Shown here: in pieces, positions 1 through 9,447 of the stretch | Numbering within the stretch: the first letter of the stretch is position 1 | Layout: every line of letters begins with the position of its first letter | NCBI GenBank assembly: GCA_051251645.1 | Contig: JBPOEY010000001.1 | Location: 620,001 to 684,000, forward strand | Direction: 5' to 3' | Origin: Litorimonas sp051251645 | GTDB lineage: Bacteria > Pseudomonadota > Alphaproteobacteria > Caulobacterales > Maricaulaceae | Length of the DNA: 64,000 nt | Made by a program: the position numbers and the translations under genes | The notes under the pieces: generated by a model | What the model was told of the DNA's origin: nothing | Databases searched by the model: none | What the model saw: the letters and a program-made list of their open reading frames with translations, nothing else

Positions 1-430
1 TAATTAAAATTGGGCGACCTGCCCCTTCAATAATTTGTCCGAGTGCAGCAGACTGAGCGACCACATTATCATTCCAATCAGTATCGATTCCAGTGATGTA
101 AAGATCGGCGAGACGCGTTTGTGCAATTAATGCATCAATAGGGGCCTCCGACATCGCCCGAATATGCCGGAATTCATACGATAGGTCAGAGTTTTCGAAA
201 GCGTCTGTGAAAGCCTTCTTGGCTTTGATTTGCCAAGCCTTTTCAACGGCGCTGGTGTCCGGATGTTTGTAAGGACTGCCCCAGCTGTAAAGACCTGTGA
301 GAGCTAATCTGGCGTGGGTCACGTAAAGGCCGACCACATGCGCGTCAGTTTTTTCCGCAAGACGGGTCGCGGTTTTCAAGACAGTGTCCCGCGCATCAAA
401 CGCGGTGACGTCAACAAGGATCGTTTTCAT
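1..430 (-). CDS. Universal stress protein (UspA family), C-terminus cut by window edge
   Basis: The reverse strand reads from an ATG at 428-430 with no stop before position 1, so the C-terminus lies outside the window. The visible 143 residues begin MKTILVDVTAFDARDTVLKT and include AHVVGLYV and RLADLYITG, the alternating beta/alpha pattern of the first Usp domain. A strong GGAGGAG ribosome site sits directly upstream. The start lies 12 nt beyond the stop of the upstream tandem Usp gene, so the two probably form one transcript. Usp proteins are cytoplasmic nucleotide-binding stress factors; the specific role is not visible. Confidence 0.85.
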   Translation of the reverse strand, partial: MKTILVDVTAFDARDTVLKTATRLAEKTDAHVVGLYVTHARLALTGLYSWGSPYKHPDTSAVEKAWQIKAKKAFTDAFENSDLSYEFRHIRAMSEAPIDALIAQTRLADLYITGIDTDWNDNVVAQSAALGQIIEGAGRPILI

Positions 431-442
431 TGGAGGCTCCTC

Positions 443-1279
443 CTAATTCGACAAGAGAATAGCACAGGGCGGATGACGCAAAATATAGTGGGTCGCGCCC
501 CCCAAAATACGTTCACGCAAACGCGAATGACCATAGGCCCCGAGGATTAGAAGGTCGGAGGCATTAATAATCGCTCGTTCCACAATCGCTGGCCCCGCCT
601 TCTGATCGCTCGTGATTGGATTGGTGGTGACCTTAATGTCATGACGCGCGAGGACATTTGCGATTTCCGCGCCTGCGATGTCGACATTGCCCATGGGCGT
701 GTCTTGGGGATTTATCCATACGAGGTCGACGTCGTCAGCTTTTGCCAGCAAGGGTAGACTGTCGAACGCTGCACGCGCCGCTTCACGCGAGGCGTTCCAC
801 GCCAAAGTCATACGGTCGTAGGAAAAAGGACGTAATAGATTTGGCGGGATTGCGAGCACAGGCCGTCCGCTGAACATGACGATATCAGCGACGTTATCAA
901 TGCTGTCACCTGACATTTTGCCCTCAAATTCCCGCATTTGCATAATTACGAGATCGCAGGTGCGGCTTTGGGCGATAATGCCCGGTCCAAGGTTTAGACC
1001 TAATTGCTCATCAGAGCGGAATTCAAACGTTAGCCCTTCTGTCTTCATGCGTGCCTCGAAGGCGGATCGAAATTTCGGGAGGTTTTTCCGACATCGGGTT
1101 CGCAACGTGTCATCAAAAGGCACCATCGTCATCGGCGTTGCGACGGGAATTAAAATTGGCCCAGGGATCGGCATATAACCGATAATGTGAGAGCCGTGTT
1201 GGCGGGCGATTGTGATGGCGACATCAAGACTGATATCAAGGTTTTCGTCAGGAAGCAGGGCAACAAGAAGCGTTTTCAT
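443..1279 (-). CDS. Tandem-domain universal stress protein
   Basis: This 278-residue protein begins MKTLLVALLPDENLDISLDV and holds two consecutive Usp domains, roughly residues 1-145 and 155-278. The second ends in the nucleotide-binding signature GAYGHSRLRERILGGATHYI, matching the G-2X-G-9X-G(S/T) pattern of ATP-binding Usp proteins. A longer reading to 1351 is possible, but GGAGG lies just upstream of the ATG at 1279, so I use that start. It is the first gene of a two-gene usp operon reading off the left edge. Role: cytoplasmic stress-resistance factor, substrate unknown. Confidence 0.85.
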   Translation of the reverse strand: MKTLLVALLPDENLDISLDVAITIARQHGSHIIGYMPIPGPILIPVATPMTMVPFDDTLRTRCRKNLPKFRSAFEARMKTEGLTFEFRSDEQLGLNLGPGIIAQSRTCDLVIMQMREFEGKMSGDSIDNVADIVMFSGRPVLAIPPNLLRPFSYDRMTLAWNASREAARAAFDSLPLLAKADDVDLVWINPQDTPMGNVDIAGAEIANVLARHDIKVTTNPITSDQKAGPAIVERAIINASDLLILGAYGHSRLRERILGGATHYILRHPPCAILLSN

Positions 1280-1337
1280 CGTATCCTCCGAATTTGGATT
1301 GATGCGATGAGTATTGCAAATACGAAACCTCATCGAC

Positions 1338-1351
1338 GTGACCGCAGTCAC
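1338..1351. promoter_or_regulatory. CRP-like palindrome upstream of the usp operon
   Basis: GTGACCGCAGTCAC is an inverted repeat with GTGA and TCAC arms six bases apart, the geometry of CRP-type sites in the CRP/FNR family. It lies about 60 bp before the start of the first usp gene, a plausible position for a regulator. Usp genes are often controlled by CRP/FNR regulators, but binding here is inferred from one short dyad. Confidence 0.35.
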
Positions 1352-1624
1352 TTCTCATAACATTTGTATTTTTATAGAGTTTCCGGTGAACCTAGACCAT
1401 CAAATTTTTTATGAGATATGCCGCAGGGACATGTCGTAACCATTATAATATTGCGCAAGGAGCAGGTGTTTTCGTCGTATGATAAAGCTCGTCATTTGAG
1501 TTTTTATTGCATTGCTGATTATTGTGGCCGCGCTTGCTATCCTTATGATCCTAGATCACCGCCCGTACCTCATATCGAGCGTGGTAGGGGAAATACGGAT
1601 CAACCCGCTCTGTCACGCCCGTAA

Positions 1625-1816
1625 CCTTACCGGTTGAGTGGCCGATGGTTTCGGACCGGACCATGCCTCGCCCTTCGGCTTCATTAAATAGCTATGCCGC
1701 GACATTATTGCGCGCCAATTCAATCAAAAGCGCGGTCTTGTTCGTAAAGAAGAAATATGCCGAAAATGTCATGCGTCAAAACGCGAGGCCATGGCTATAC
1801 GGGTGATTGCCGCTTG
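1625..1816 (-). pseudogene. Probable decayed TetR-family regulator fragment
   Basis: The reverse strand contains QAAITRIAMASRFDA and then, in another frame, MTFSAYFFFTNKTALLIEL. Together these resemble the helix-turn-helix of a TetR/AcrR regulator (I..IA..AGVS..TFY.YF.NK.ALL). A frame change near 1772 and stop codons near 1697 and upstream break the reading, and no complete TetR C-terminal domain follows. It lies divergent to the RND efflux operon, where an intact TetR repressor is commonly found. The rest of 1380-1899 shows no convincing gene. Resemblance was judged by eye, so this is tentative. Confidence 0.35.
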
Positions 1817-1899
1817 TGAAAATTAACGCGGGGTCGACGGTGCGTGTCGTCCTAATGCGCAGCCAATATGGTAAACTGGTAAAGAGAAGGATCAGCGTC

Positions 1900-3372
1900 T
1901 TGGGCCGATTGATTGACACTATCGACAATAGGCGTCGGGCCCATGTCCTGGCAGCCCTGTTTTTTGGCGTGGCTTTGTCAGGGTGCGCGACGTTTGATGT
2001 GCCGACGCGGCCAGTCCTCCCAGAGGTTGCGTTGGCTTCATCCACTTTTCAAAACAGCTCCCTGTCTGAGACATCGCGCACGCCGGAGGCGATACCAAAT
2101 TGGTGGACACGTTTTGACGACCCGGAACTGGTGATTTTGGTTGAGCGGGCTTTGTCAGAAAATCGAAACCTTGCGGTCGCCCAAGCGAATGTCGCGACCG
2201 CTGAGGCGCAGTTGCGCCGGGCGGGACTGTTCCAGAGCTATAATGTTTCAAGCACATCCAGCGCTGAGCTGAATAATTCAATTGGGTCAACCAATATTGA
2301 CCGAAACGTCAATGGGGCATTGAGAGCCAGTTGGGAGTTTGATGCGTTTGGTCGAATAGAAAACCAGATCCGCGCGATCGAACTTAACCGGGATGCTGTG
2401 GTGCAGAGCCGCCGTGATGTTGCGGTTTTGGTCGCGTCAGAGACGGCGCAAGCCTATGTTGATTTACGTAGCGCACAGGCCCGCCTCGCAGTGGCGCAGG
2501 AGAATGCCGCCTTACAAGCTGAGGGACTCGACCTTCTCACGCAACTTGTCGAAGCCGGACGATCTAATGATCTCGACCTCAATCGTTCTCGCGCGCAATA
2601 TTTAACTACCCGCGCGTCCCTCCCGACATTTCGGGCCGCTGTCGCGAGTACGACGGCACGGTTAACCGCCTTAACTGGCACCTATGCGGGTGATAATGAA
2701 GGCGAGCTCTTGTTGTCCGAACCATCTCGAGCCGGAAATATTCCGCATCATCAAGGTGCGCTTGGTAGCAGCTCGCCCGAAGCCCTAATCCGTCGGCGGC
2801 CTGATATCCGCGCCGCCGAAGCGCGTCTGAGTCAGCGTTTAGCACTGGCCGAAGTCGATCGCGCGCGGTTGTTTCCGACATTAGTCTTCAATGCCGATCT
2901 ACGAGGTTTCTTTGGCAGCGTTGAAAATTTTCCTGATCGGACATTTTTCGGTTTAGGGGTCGGCCCCGCGTTGAATTGGGAAGGCCCTGATTTGCGCCGT
3001 ATTCGCGCCGATATTGAAGTGACAGACACGCAGACAGTCGCCGCATTCGCGGCCTATGAGCAGGTTATTTTTACGGCCCTATCCGAAGTGGAGACCGCGT
3101 TGGCGCTCTATGCCGGTGAGGTTATTCGCCGAGACGATTTGACCGACGCGACGGAGGCCGCAAGCAATGCTCTGAAACTCGCACGCCTTCGCTTTGATGA
3201 AGGTTTGGATGACTTTCTCGACGTTCTGGATGCACAGCGCACTCTGCTCGATGCGCAGGATGACCTCGTTCAGAACGATACCCTCATTACGACCTTTGCG
3301 ATTTCCGCTTACCGCGCTCTCGGCGGAATGTGGACGGATGCGGAGTTGGATGCTCATGCGTTGCCCCAATAA
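1900..3372 (+). CDS. RND efflux outer-membrane factor lipoprotein (NodT/TolC-like)
   Basis: Outer-membrane channel of a tripartite efflux pump. The N-terminus has a lipoprotein signal ending ALSGC, followed by CATFDVPTRPVLP, NWWTRFDDPEL and LVERALSENRNLAVAQANV, typical of the NodT family; RRPDIRAAEARL and the C-terminal DDFLDVLDAQRTLLDAQ are the second OEP repeat. The open frame extends to TTG at 1807 and ATG at 1855, but the TTG at 1900 has AGAAGGA eight bases upstream and gives a normal 490-residue lipoprotein, so I prefer it. It is followed 44 bp later by the adaptor and then the pump, all on the same strand. Confidence 0.9.
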   Translation: MGRLIDTIDNRRRAHVLAALFFGVALSGCATFDVPTRPVLPEVALASSTFQNSSLSETSRTPEAIPNWWTRFDDPELVILVERALSENRNLAVAQANVATAEAQLRRAGLFQSYNVSSTSSAELNNSIGSTNIDRNVNGALRASWEFDAFGRIENQIRAIELNRDAVVQSRRDVAVLVASETAQAYVDLRSAQARLAVAQENAALQAEGLDLLTQLVEAGRSNDLDLNRSRAQYLTTRASLPTFRAAVASTTARLTALTGTYAGDNEGELLLSEPSRAGNIPHHQGALGSSSPEALIRRRPDIRAAEARLSQRLALAEVDRARLFPTLVFNADLRGFFGSVENFPDRTFFGLGVGPALNWEGPDLRRIRADIEVTDTQTVAAFAAYEQVIFTALSEVETALALYAGEVIRRDDLTDATEAASNALKLARLRFDEGLDDFLDVLDAQRTLLDAQDDLVQNDTLITTFAISAYRALGGMWTDAELDAHALPQ

Positions 3373-3416
3373 CCTTTGATAACGACTGACGCCATTCGCG
3401 TCGAAAGCTCGCCCTC

Positions 3417-4547
3417 ATGACCCGCCCTATTATCCAAATAAAACGTTCCGTTCCACTCGTTCTGGCGAGCCTATTTCTAATCGGATGTGGTGGGGATGTG
3501 TCGACCGCAGGACCGCCTCCGGGCGGCGGACCGCGTGCGGCCAATGTCTTTGTAGAAACATTGCAGGTTCGCGAATTTACTTCCCGAATCGAAGCGCTTG
3601 GGACGCTCACCCCCAATGAGCAAGTTGACCTGACTCTCAACGCCGCTGACCGCGTGCAGAGCCTTTACTTCGATGATGGGCAACGTGTCAGAAAAGGTCA
3701 AACCTTGGTCAGCTTGGCACAGCGCGAGCAACGTGCCCTTGTCGAAGCCGAAGAAGCCCGGGTCGCGGAAGCGCGTCAACAGCTCGACCGGGTCAATCGC
3801 TTGATCGACAGTAAAGCCGTTAGCCAGTCTGAAGTCGATCAAGCGCAACGTAATCTTGATAGCACACTCGCGCAGCTTCGGGCTGTGCAGTCTCGACAAA
3901 AAGATCGTGTTCTGGTCGCACCATTTGATGGGGTGCTCGGGTTTCGACAGGTGAGCGTGGGGTCCTTCGTACAGCCCGGTGCAGTTGTTGCGCGGCTAGT
4001 TGATGATAGCGAGATGAACCTTGAATTCGCGGTGCCGTCGATTTTTTTACGGCTCATGGGGCCGGGAACCGAGGTGACGACGAAGACCGATGATTTGCCG
4101 GGCCAGATATTCACGGGCACGGTGGCCTCGGTCGATAATGCCATCGACCCTGTGACGCGTACAGTGATGGTTCGCGCCAAACTTCCCAATCCTGACCGGG
4201 CGCTCGTCTCTGGGATGTTTATGAATGTCACGGCCCGCGCTGATGCGCGACGCGTTCCTGCCGTTTTAGAAGACGCCGTACAGCCCGTCGGACCGAGGAG
4301 TTTCGTATTTATTGTTGAAACGCGCGACGGCGTCGACATTGCGGTTCGCAAAGAAGTTCAGTTGGGTATTCATCAAGACGGGTATATTGAGGTGAAATCA
4401 GGTGTTGAGGCTGGCACACGGATTGTCACAGACGGACTTATCGGGGTCCGTGATGGCGGTGTTGTCAGGATTCAGTCGCCGGATATCCTAAAGCCCGAAA
4501 CAGGAACTATGCCGGGCCCGTCCACTGACGCGCTTGTCAGGGACTAA
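3417..4547 (+). CDS. RND efflux periplasmic adaptor (HlyD/MexA-like lipoprotein)
   Basis: Membrane fusion protein linking the inner-membrane pump to the outer-membrane channel. It has 376 residues with a lipoprotein signal ending FLIGC (Cys24). A lipoyl-like half motif (DDGQRVRKGQTLVSLA), an alpha-hairpin rich in Glu/Ala/Gln (residues about 105-150), the second lipoyl half (VLVAPFDGVLGFRQVSVGSF) and beta-barrel segments follow in order. The stop is three bases before the pump ATG, indicating tight coupling. The substrate cannot be told from sequence. Confidence 0.92.
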   Translation: MTRPIIQIKRSVPLVLASLFLIGCGGDVSTAGPPPGGGPRAANVFVETLQVREFTSRIEALGTLTPNEQVDLTLNAADRVQSLYFDDGQRVRKGQTLVSLAQREQRALVEAEEARVAEARQQLDRVNRLIDSKAVSQSEVDQAQRNLDSTLAQLRAVQSRQKDRVLVAPFDGVLGFRQVSVGSFVQPGAVVARLVDDSEMNLEFAVPSIFLRLMGPGTEVTTKTDDLPGQIFTGTVASVDNAIDPVTRTVMVRAKLPNPDRALVSGMFMNVTARADARRVPAVLEDAVQPVGPRSFVFIVETRDGVDIAVRKEVQLGIHQDGYIEVKSGVEAGTRIVTDGLIGVRDGGVVRIQSPDILKPETGTMPGPSTDALVRD

Positions 4548-4550
4548 GTC

Positions 4551-7500
4551 ATGGTTCTGTCAGACATTTCGGTGAAACGCCCCGTCTTTGCCTCCGTCAT
4601 ATCACTGATCTTAATTATTTTTGGGATCATCTCTTTTGAGCGCTTATCCTTACGCGAATATCCCGACGTGGACGCGCCAATCGTTACGATCGATACAAAT
4701 TATCGCGGCGCGTCGGCGTCCGTGGTGGAAACACGGATCACGCAGATTATCGAAGAACGGATCGCCGGGATCGAAGGTATTCGCACGATCAACTCGCGCT
4801 CGACCGATGGTCGTTCGCGCATCAGTCTGGAATTCAATGTTGGGCGCGACATTGACTCGGCCGCGAATGATATCCGGGACCGAATTTCAGGCGTGGCCGA
4901 TAATTTACCTGATGATGCAGATCCGCCGGAAGTCGAAAAAGCTGACTCCAATGACGATGTGATCATTTGGCAAAATCTCGCAAGTAATAATATGACGACG
5001 GCGGAGCTGTCTGATTATGCGCGTAGAAACCTCGTGGACCGTATGTCGGCGCTGGACGGCGTCGCGCGGGTGCGGGTCGGCGGTGCGCGAAATTATGCGC
5101 TTCGTGTTTGGATTGACCGTCGCAAGCTCGCGTCGCGCGGACTTGCCGTGTCAGACATTGAAACGGCGCTACGCTCTGAGAATATAGAATCGCCCGCGGG
5201 GTCGTTGGAAAGTGTGCGCCGCACTTATACGATGCGGATTGATCGATCTTTTCTGACGCCAGAGGATTTCGGCCAGCTCGTGATCGCAGAAGGCGATGAT
5301 GGATATTTGGTCCGTTTGGGCGATGTGGCACGGGTTGAACGCGGGACCACTGAAGACCGGAACCTCTTTCGGGGGAATGGCGTGCCGATGGTGGGCCTCG
5401 GCGTCGTCAAGCAATCGACAGCCAATACGGTCGATGTTGCGCAAAATGTGCGCGACCTTGTCGATCAACTTAACAAGACGCTCCCGGACGGCATGTCGAT
5501 TGAACGGAGTTTCGATAGCTCCGTCTTTATCTCCGCCTCCATTGCTGAAGTCTACAAGACGTTGTTCATCTCGGTCGCCTTGGTGACCTTGGTTATCTTC
5601 CTGTTTCTTGGCAGTCTTCGTGTGACGATCATTCCAGCGATCACAGTCCCTATATCCCTGATCGCAACCTTTTCCGTGCTCTATGCGCTGGGACTATCGA
5701 TTAATTTGCTGACCTTGCTGGCGCTTGTCCTTGCCATTGGTCTGGTTGTGGATGACGCAATTGTCGTGCTCGAAAACATCGTTCGCCGCATTGATGAAAA
5801 AGGTGAAACTCCGCTGGTTGCGGCTTATCGCGGGGCGAGGCAGGTTGGCTTCGCTGTTGTCTCAACGACCATGGTGCTTGTCGCCGTGTTTATCCCGATC
5901 ACCTTCATCGAAGGCGAGATCGGGCAGCTGTTCCGTGAATTTGCCTTTACGATTTCCGCCGCCGTCATCTTCTCAAGCCTGCTAGCGTTGACATTGACGC
6001 CGATGTTGGCGTCGAAATTACTCAAAGATAAGCCTGAGACGGGCCTTTGGGCCAAAATTCCAGCGACAATCGATCGCGGCTTTGGGGTCGTTTTGCGAGG
6101 CTATGGTTGGGTGCTCGACAAGATCCTACGTCGCCCGCTTTTGGTCGGTATTGCCTTCTTCGCTTTGCTGGGCGGGAGTTGGCAGCTGTCACAAAATATC
6201 CAACAAGAATATGTCCCGAAGGAAGATCGCGGTGGGTTCTTCGTCGGTGTTCGCGGCCCGGAAGGCGCGTCCTTCGCCTATATGGAAAACTATCTGGACG
6301 AGATTGAACGTCGGCTTTTGCCCTACACAGAATCCGGTGAGATGCAGCGGCTCCTGATCCGCGCGCCCGGTTTCGGCAGTAGTAGTTTCAACCAAGCCTT
6401 TGTCATTGTTGTACTAGATGATTGGGCTCGCCGCAGACCCGCCGATGAGATTATTAGCGAAGTGAACGGTAAGCTCTCCGACCTCCCGGGTATCCGGGCC
6501 TTTGCGCGAATGCGTCAAGGACTCGGGGGCGGCACGGGGAAACCCATTCAATTTGTGATTGGCGGGCCATCCTATGAAGCGTTGACGGAATGGCGCGATA
6601 CTTTCGTTGCGGCATTGGAGGCAAATAATCCGGGCGTCCGAGATATCGATTGGGACTATAAAGAAACCCAGCCGCAATTTCGGGTGAAGGTTGATTACAA
6701 TCGCGCCGCCGATCTAGGCGTCACCGTCAACGAAATTGGCGCGACCATGCAAACTATGCTCGGGTCACGCAATGTCACGACCTATATTGATGGTGGGCAG
6801 GAATATGACGTTATCTTGGAAGGGGTTCGGTCTGAACAAAATAGTCCGAGCGATGTTGATAATATCTATGAGAGGTCAAGCCGTTCAGGTGAATTGATCC
6901 CCTTGTCCAATCTCATCACAATCGAATCCTTAGCCGATAGTGCGACTCTCAATCGCTATAATCGGATCCGGGCCATCACGATTGAAGCCGATCTGGCGGA
7001 AGGTGCGGCGATGGGGTCTGTGCTGGATGCGATGACGCAGATGGCGCGCGATGTTCTACCGGAAGAAGCGACAATCGACTTTAAAGGTCAATCGCTGGAT
7101 TATCAGGATAGCGGTAGCTCTATGGGCTTCGTGTTCGGCGTTGGACTAGTGATCGTGTTTCTCGTTCTCGCCGCCCAGTTTGAAAGCTATCGTCACCCGG
7201 TTATTATTATCCTCTGCGTTCCAGTCACGATTGCCGGGGGATTGTTGGGGCTTTGGCTGACGGGCAATACACTCAATATTTACACTCAGATCGGGTTGAT
7301 CATGTTGATTGGTTTGGCGGCGAAAAATGGTATCTTGATTGTCGAATTTGCAAATCAGTTGCGCGACGAGGGGCGAGATTTCGACACCGCCATTAAAGAC
7401 GCAGCCATGACACGGTTCAGGCCGATTGTGATGACAAGCTTGACCACGGCGGCGGGGAGTATTCCCTTGATCCTCTCGTCGGGTGCGGGTGCGGAGACGC

Positions 7501-7673
7501 GCGCCGCCATCGGCGTCGTTATTCTGTTTGGTGTGATCGCTGCCGCGCTGGTCACTATTTTCTTGGTGCCAACAGCCTATGCGTTGATCGCGAGAGGGTC
7601 AGGGTCCCCCATGGACGTGGCCCGACGGTTAGACAGCGAATCCGACGCACCCTTGATGGAGCCTGCTGAATAA
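4551..7673 (+). CDS. RND-family efflux pump, inner-membrane permease
   Basis: A 1040-residue proton-driven permease of the AcrB/MexB superfamily (AcrB about 1050). It opens with DISVKRPVFASVISLILII, has large periplasmic loops after TM1 and TM7, and carries the TM4 proton-relay aspartates in GLVVDDAIVVLEN (D401, D402). The second half repeats the layout with GLAAKNGILIVEFANQLRD and a final TM bundle (GVVILFGVIAAALVTIFLVP). It is the last gene of the efflux operon; a synthetase gene on the other strand ends 13 bp away. Drug, bile salt or solvent export is likely, with the substrate unknown. Confidence 0.95.
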   Translation: MVLSDISVKRPVFASVISLILIIFGIISFERLSLREYPDVDAPIVTIDTNYRGASASVVETRITQIIEERIAGIEGIRTINSRSTDGRSRISLEFNVGRDIDSAANDIRDRISGVADNLPDDADPPEVEKADSNDDVIIWQNLASNNMTTAELSDYARRNLVDRMSALDGVARVRVGGARNYALRVWIDRRKLASRGLAVSDIETALRSENIESPAGSLESVRRTYTMRIDRSFLTPEDFGQLVIAEGDDGYLVRLGDVARVERGTTEDRNLFRGNGVPMVGLGVVKQSTANTVDVAQNVRDLVDQLNKTLPDGMSIERSFDSSVFISASIAEVYKTLFISVALVTLVIFLFLGSLRVTIIPAITVPISLIATFSVLYALGLSINLLTLLALVLAIGLVVDDAIVVLENIVRRIDEKGETPLVAAYRGARQVGFAVVSTTMVLVAVFIPITFIEGEIGQLFREFAFTISAAVIFSSLLALTLTPMLASKLLKDKPETGLWAKIPATIDRGFGVVLRGYGWVLDKILRRPLLVGIAFFALLGGSWQLSQNIQQEYVPKEDRGGFFVGVRGPEGASFAYMENYLDEIERRLLPYTESGEMQRLLIRAPGFGSSSFNQAFVIVVLDDWARRRPADEIISEVNGKLSDLPGIRAFARMRQGLGGGTGKPIQFVIGGPSYEALTEWRDTFVAALEANNPGVRDIDWDYKETQPQFRVKVDYNRAADLGVTVNEIGATMQTMLGSRNVTTYIDGGQEYDVILEGVRSEQNSPSDVDNIYERSSRSGELIPLSNLITIESLADSATLNRYNRIRAITIEADLAEGAAMGSVLDAMTQMARDVLPEEATIDFKGQSLDYQDSGSSMGFVFGVGLVIVFLVLAAQFESYRHPVIIILCVPVTIAGGLLGLWLTGNTLNIYTQIGLIMLIGLAAKNGILIVEFANQLRDEGRDFDTAIKDAAMTRFRPIVMTSLTTAAGSIPLILSSGAGAETRAAIGVVILFGVIAAALVTIFLVPTAYALIARGSGSPMDVARRLDSESDAPLMEPAE

Positions 7674-7685
7674 ATCTTGAGCCTC

Positions 7686-9272
7686 TCAGACGATGAGACC
7701 GAAGGTGTCTTTCGCGAGGCGCGTCACGGAGACGTAATCAAGCTTGCCTGTGCCCAGCACAGGAAGGCTGTCGACGGAGATGATTTTTTTGGGCACAGCG
7801 ATTTCAGGCACGCCGTGGGTTTGAGCCCATCGTAAGAGTTCGGGTCGTTTCGGGTTAGGATGATCGGTTACCAATATGATCCGCTCGCCTTTCTTAGGGT
7901 CGGGGACAATCGCAGCGGCGTGCATATGGTCGGGCCAAACGGCGGACGCGCAATTTTCGACGACGGTGAGTGACACCATTTCGCCGCCAATTTTAGCAAA
8001 TCGTTTGATCCGCCCGCGGACAACGAAATAGCCCTCATCATCAACTGATACGACATCGCCCGTATCGTGCCAGCCTTCGTTCAAGGGCATCACTTCGCCG
8101 GGTCTATCCGGCGAAATATAGCCCTTCATGATATTCGGCCCGCGAACCCAGAGACGCCCCGCGTCTTCTAGCCCTTCAACAGGTTCCAACCGAGATTCGA
8201 TCCCGGGTAACATTTTGCCAATTGTGCCCGCGCGAATATCGCCGGGTTGGTTTGCGGCAAGCACAGGCGCACATTCTGTGACGCCGTACCCTTCTAAAAC
8301 TTCAAACGAAAAACGTTCTTCTGCGTTCTTCCGCGTTTCTTCGCGAACACGCTCAGCCCCACAGACTGCGATGCGTAGGGAGTTCAGTCCGCCTTCGTCA
8401 CTGGCCCGCATATATTGCTGTAAAAATGTGTCTGTTGCGAACAGGACCGTGGATTGCGTCTTCAAAATCCGTTTTGCGATTGTCTTGGTCTGGAGAGGTG
8501 AGGGGTGCAACACAACCGGATAGCCGCTAAAAATTGGCCATAAGGTGCCGGCTGTCAGGCCGTAGCAATGAAAGGTCGGCAGCGGGTTAAAGAAGATATC
8601 GCCAGGCTCCAACTGAACATGTTGTTCAATTTGTTCGATATTGGCGAGAATATTCGCGTGGGTCAGGACGACACCCTTGGGATTGCCTTCCGTGCCTGAC
8701 GTAAACAAGATGATCGCCGTGTCACTCGGGGCAGACTTTGGGGCAAAGAGGGTGGGCATGATGGGGCCAAGAACGGCGCGGAGTTTTCCTTGTAGGCCGA
8801 TCTCTTCGCGCATGTCCTCGAGATAGATAATCTCGACGACTGTCGAGAGTTCTTCAATCAAATCGTGTAGCCCTGCGATGTCGATAAACTTATGTGCTGT
8901 GACAATCGTTGAGATGGGGGCCGTATTGATTGCGGCTTTAAGGTTTTTGATTCCTGCCGTGAAGTTTAGCATCGCCGGGACCCGGCCCGCCGCGTGGATC
9001 GACAACAGCGCAATAACGGCGCCGACCCCTGTTGGCAGAAGAATGCCGATATTGTCGTTCGAACCTGTGCGTTTGCGGAGTGGCGCTGATAAGGCAAAGG
9101 CAGCCCGAAGAAGCTCGCCATAATTTAGCGTCCGGCCGTCGCCATCGGTTACGATGCCTTTTTTTAATCCTTGCGTTTTGCAAGCCTCAAGGAAGGCATC
9201 AAAGAGATTGCGCTGGATACGATCCTGCCCCCGAACGGACAAATCTTCAGATTTTAAAGCCGCAATCTCCAC
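7686..9272 (-). CDS. AMP-dependent acyl-CoA/acyl-ACP synthetase (Aas C-domain-like)
   Basis: This adenylate-forming enzyme activates a fatty acid with ATP and transfers it to CoA or ACP. Of 528 residues, 191-200 are the P-loop TSGTEGNPKG, followed by YGVTECAPV, GWHDTGDVV and the C-terminal catalytic lysine in GTGKLDYVS (about K510). The start NLFDAFLEA and overall layout recall the synthetase half of Aas, the 2-acylglycerophosphoethanolamine acyltransferase/acyl-ACP synthetase, but the N-terminal acyltransferase half is absent. Start is GTG at 9272 with AGGGG upstream. It converges with the RND operon and seems monocistronic. Confidence 0.85.
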   Translation of the reverse strand: MEIAALKSEDLSVRGQDRIQRNLFDAFLEACKTQGLKKGIVTDGDGRTLNYGELLRAAFALSAPLRKRTGSNDNIGILLPTGVGAVIALLSIHAAGRVPAMLNFTAGIKNLKAAINTAPISTIVTAHKFIDIAGLHDLIEELSTVVEIIYLEDMREEIGLQGKLRAVLGPIMPTLFAPKSAPSDTAIILFTSGTEGNPKGVVLTHANILANIEQIEQHVQLEPGDIFFNPLPTFHCYGLTAGTLWPIFSGYPVVLHPSPLQTKTIAKRILKTQSTVLFATDTFLQQYMRASDEGGLNSLRIAVCGAERVREETRKNAEERFSFEVLEGYGVTECAPVLAANQPGDIRAGTIGKMLPGIESRLEPVEGLEDAGRLWVRGPNIMKGYISPDRPGEVMPLNEGWHDTGDVVSVDDEGYFVVRGRIKRFAKIGGEMVSLTVVENCASAVWPDHMHAAAIVPDPKKGERIILVTDHPNPKRPELLRWAQTHGVPEIAVPKKIISVDSLPVLGTGKLDYVSVTRLAKDTFGLIV

Positions 9273-9447
9273 CGCATATTCCCCTGTGTCACTTTTTTAT
9301 TGACGTATAACACTGACGTTGCTCGGGCGCGAGGGATCATGGGATCATCACGAGACTACCTTCTTCTAATTCATTTTGGGTGAGAACCAAGGCCTCATCA
9401 AAGGCTCTCCACGCCTTCGGTCCGAAAACAAATTAAATTTTAAAACC

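Noticed and set aside
1418..1624. 68-codon + strand frame before the RND operon
   Set aside because: No ribosome site, no recognisable motif and unusual composition; it overlaps the region of the decayed TetR-like sequence.
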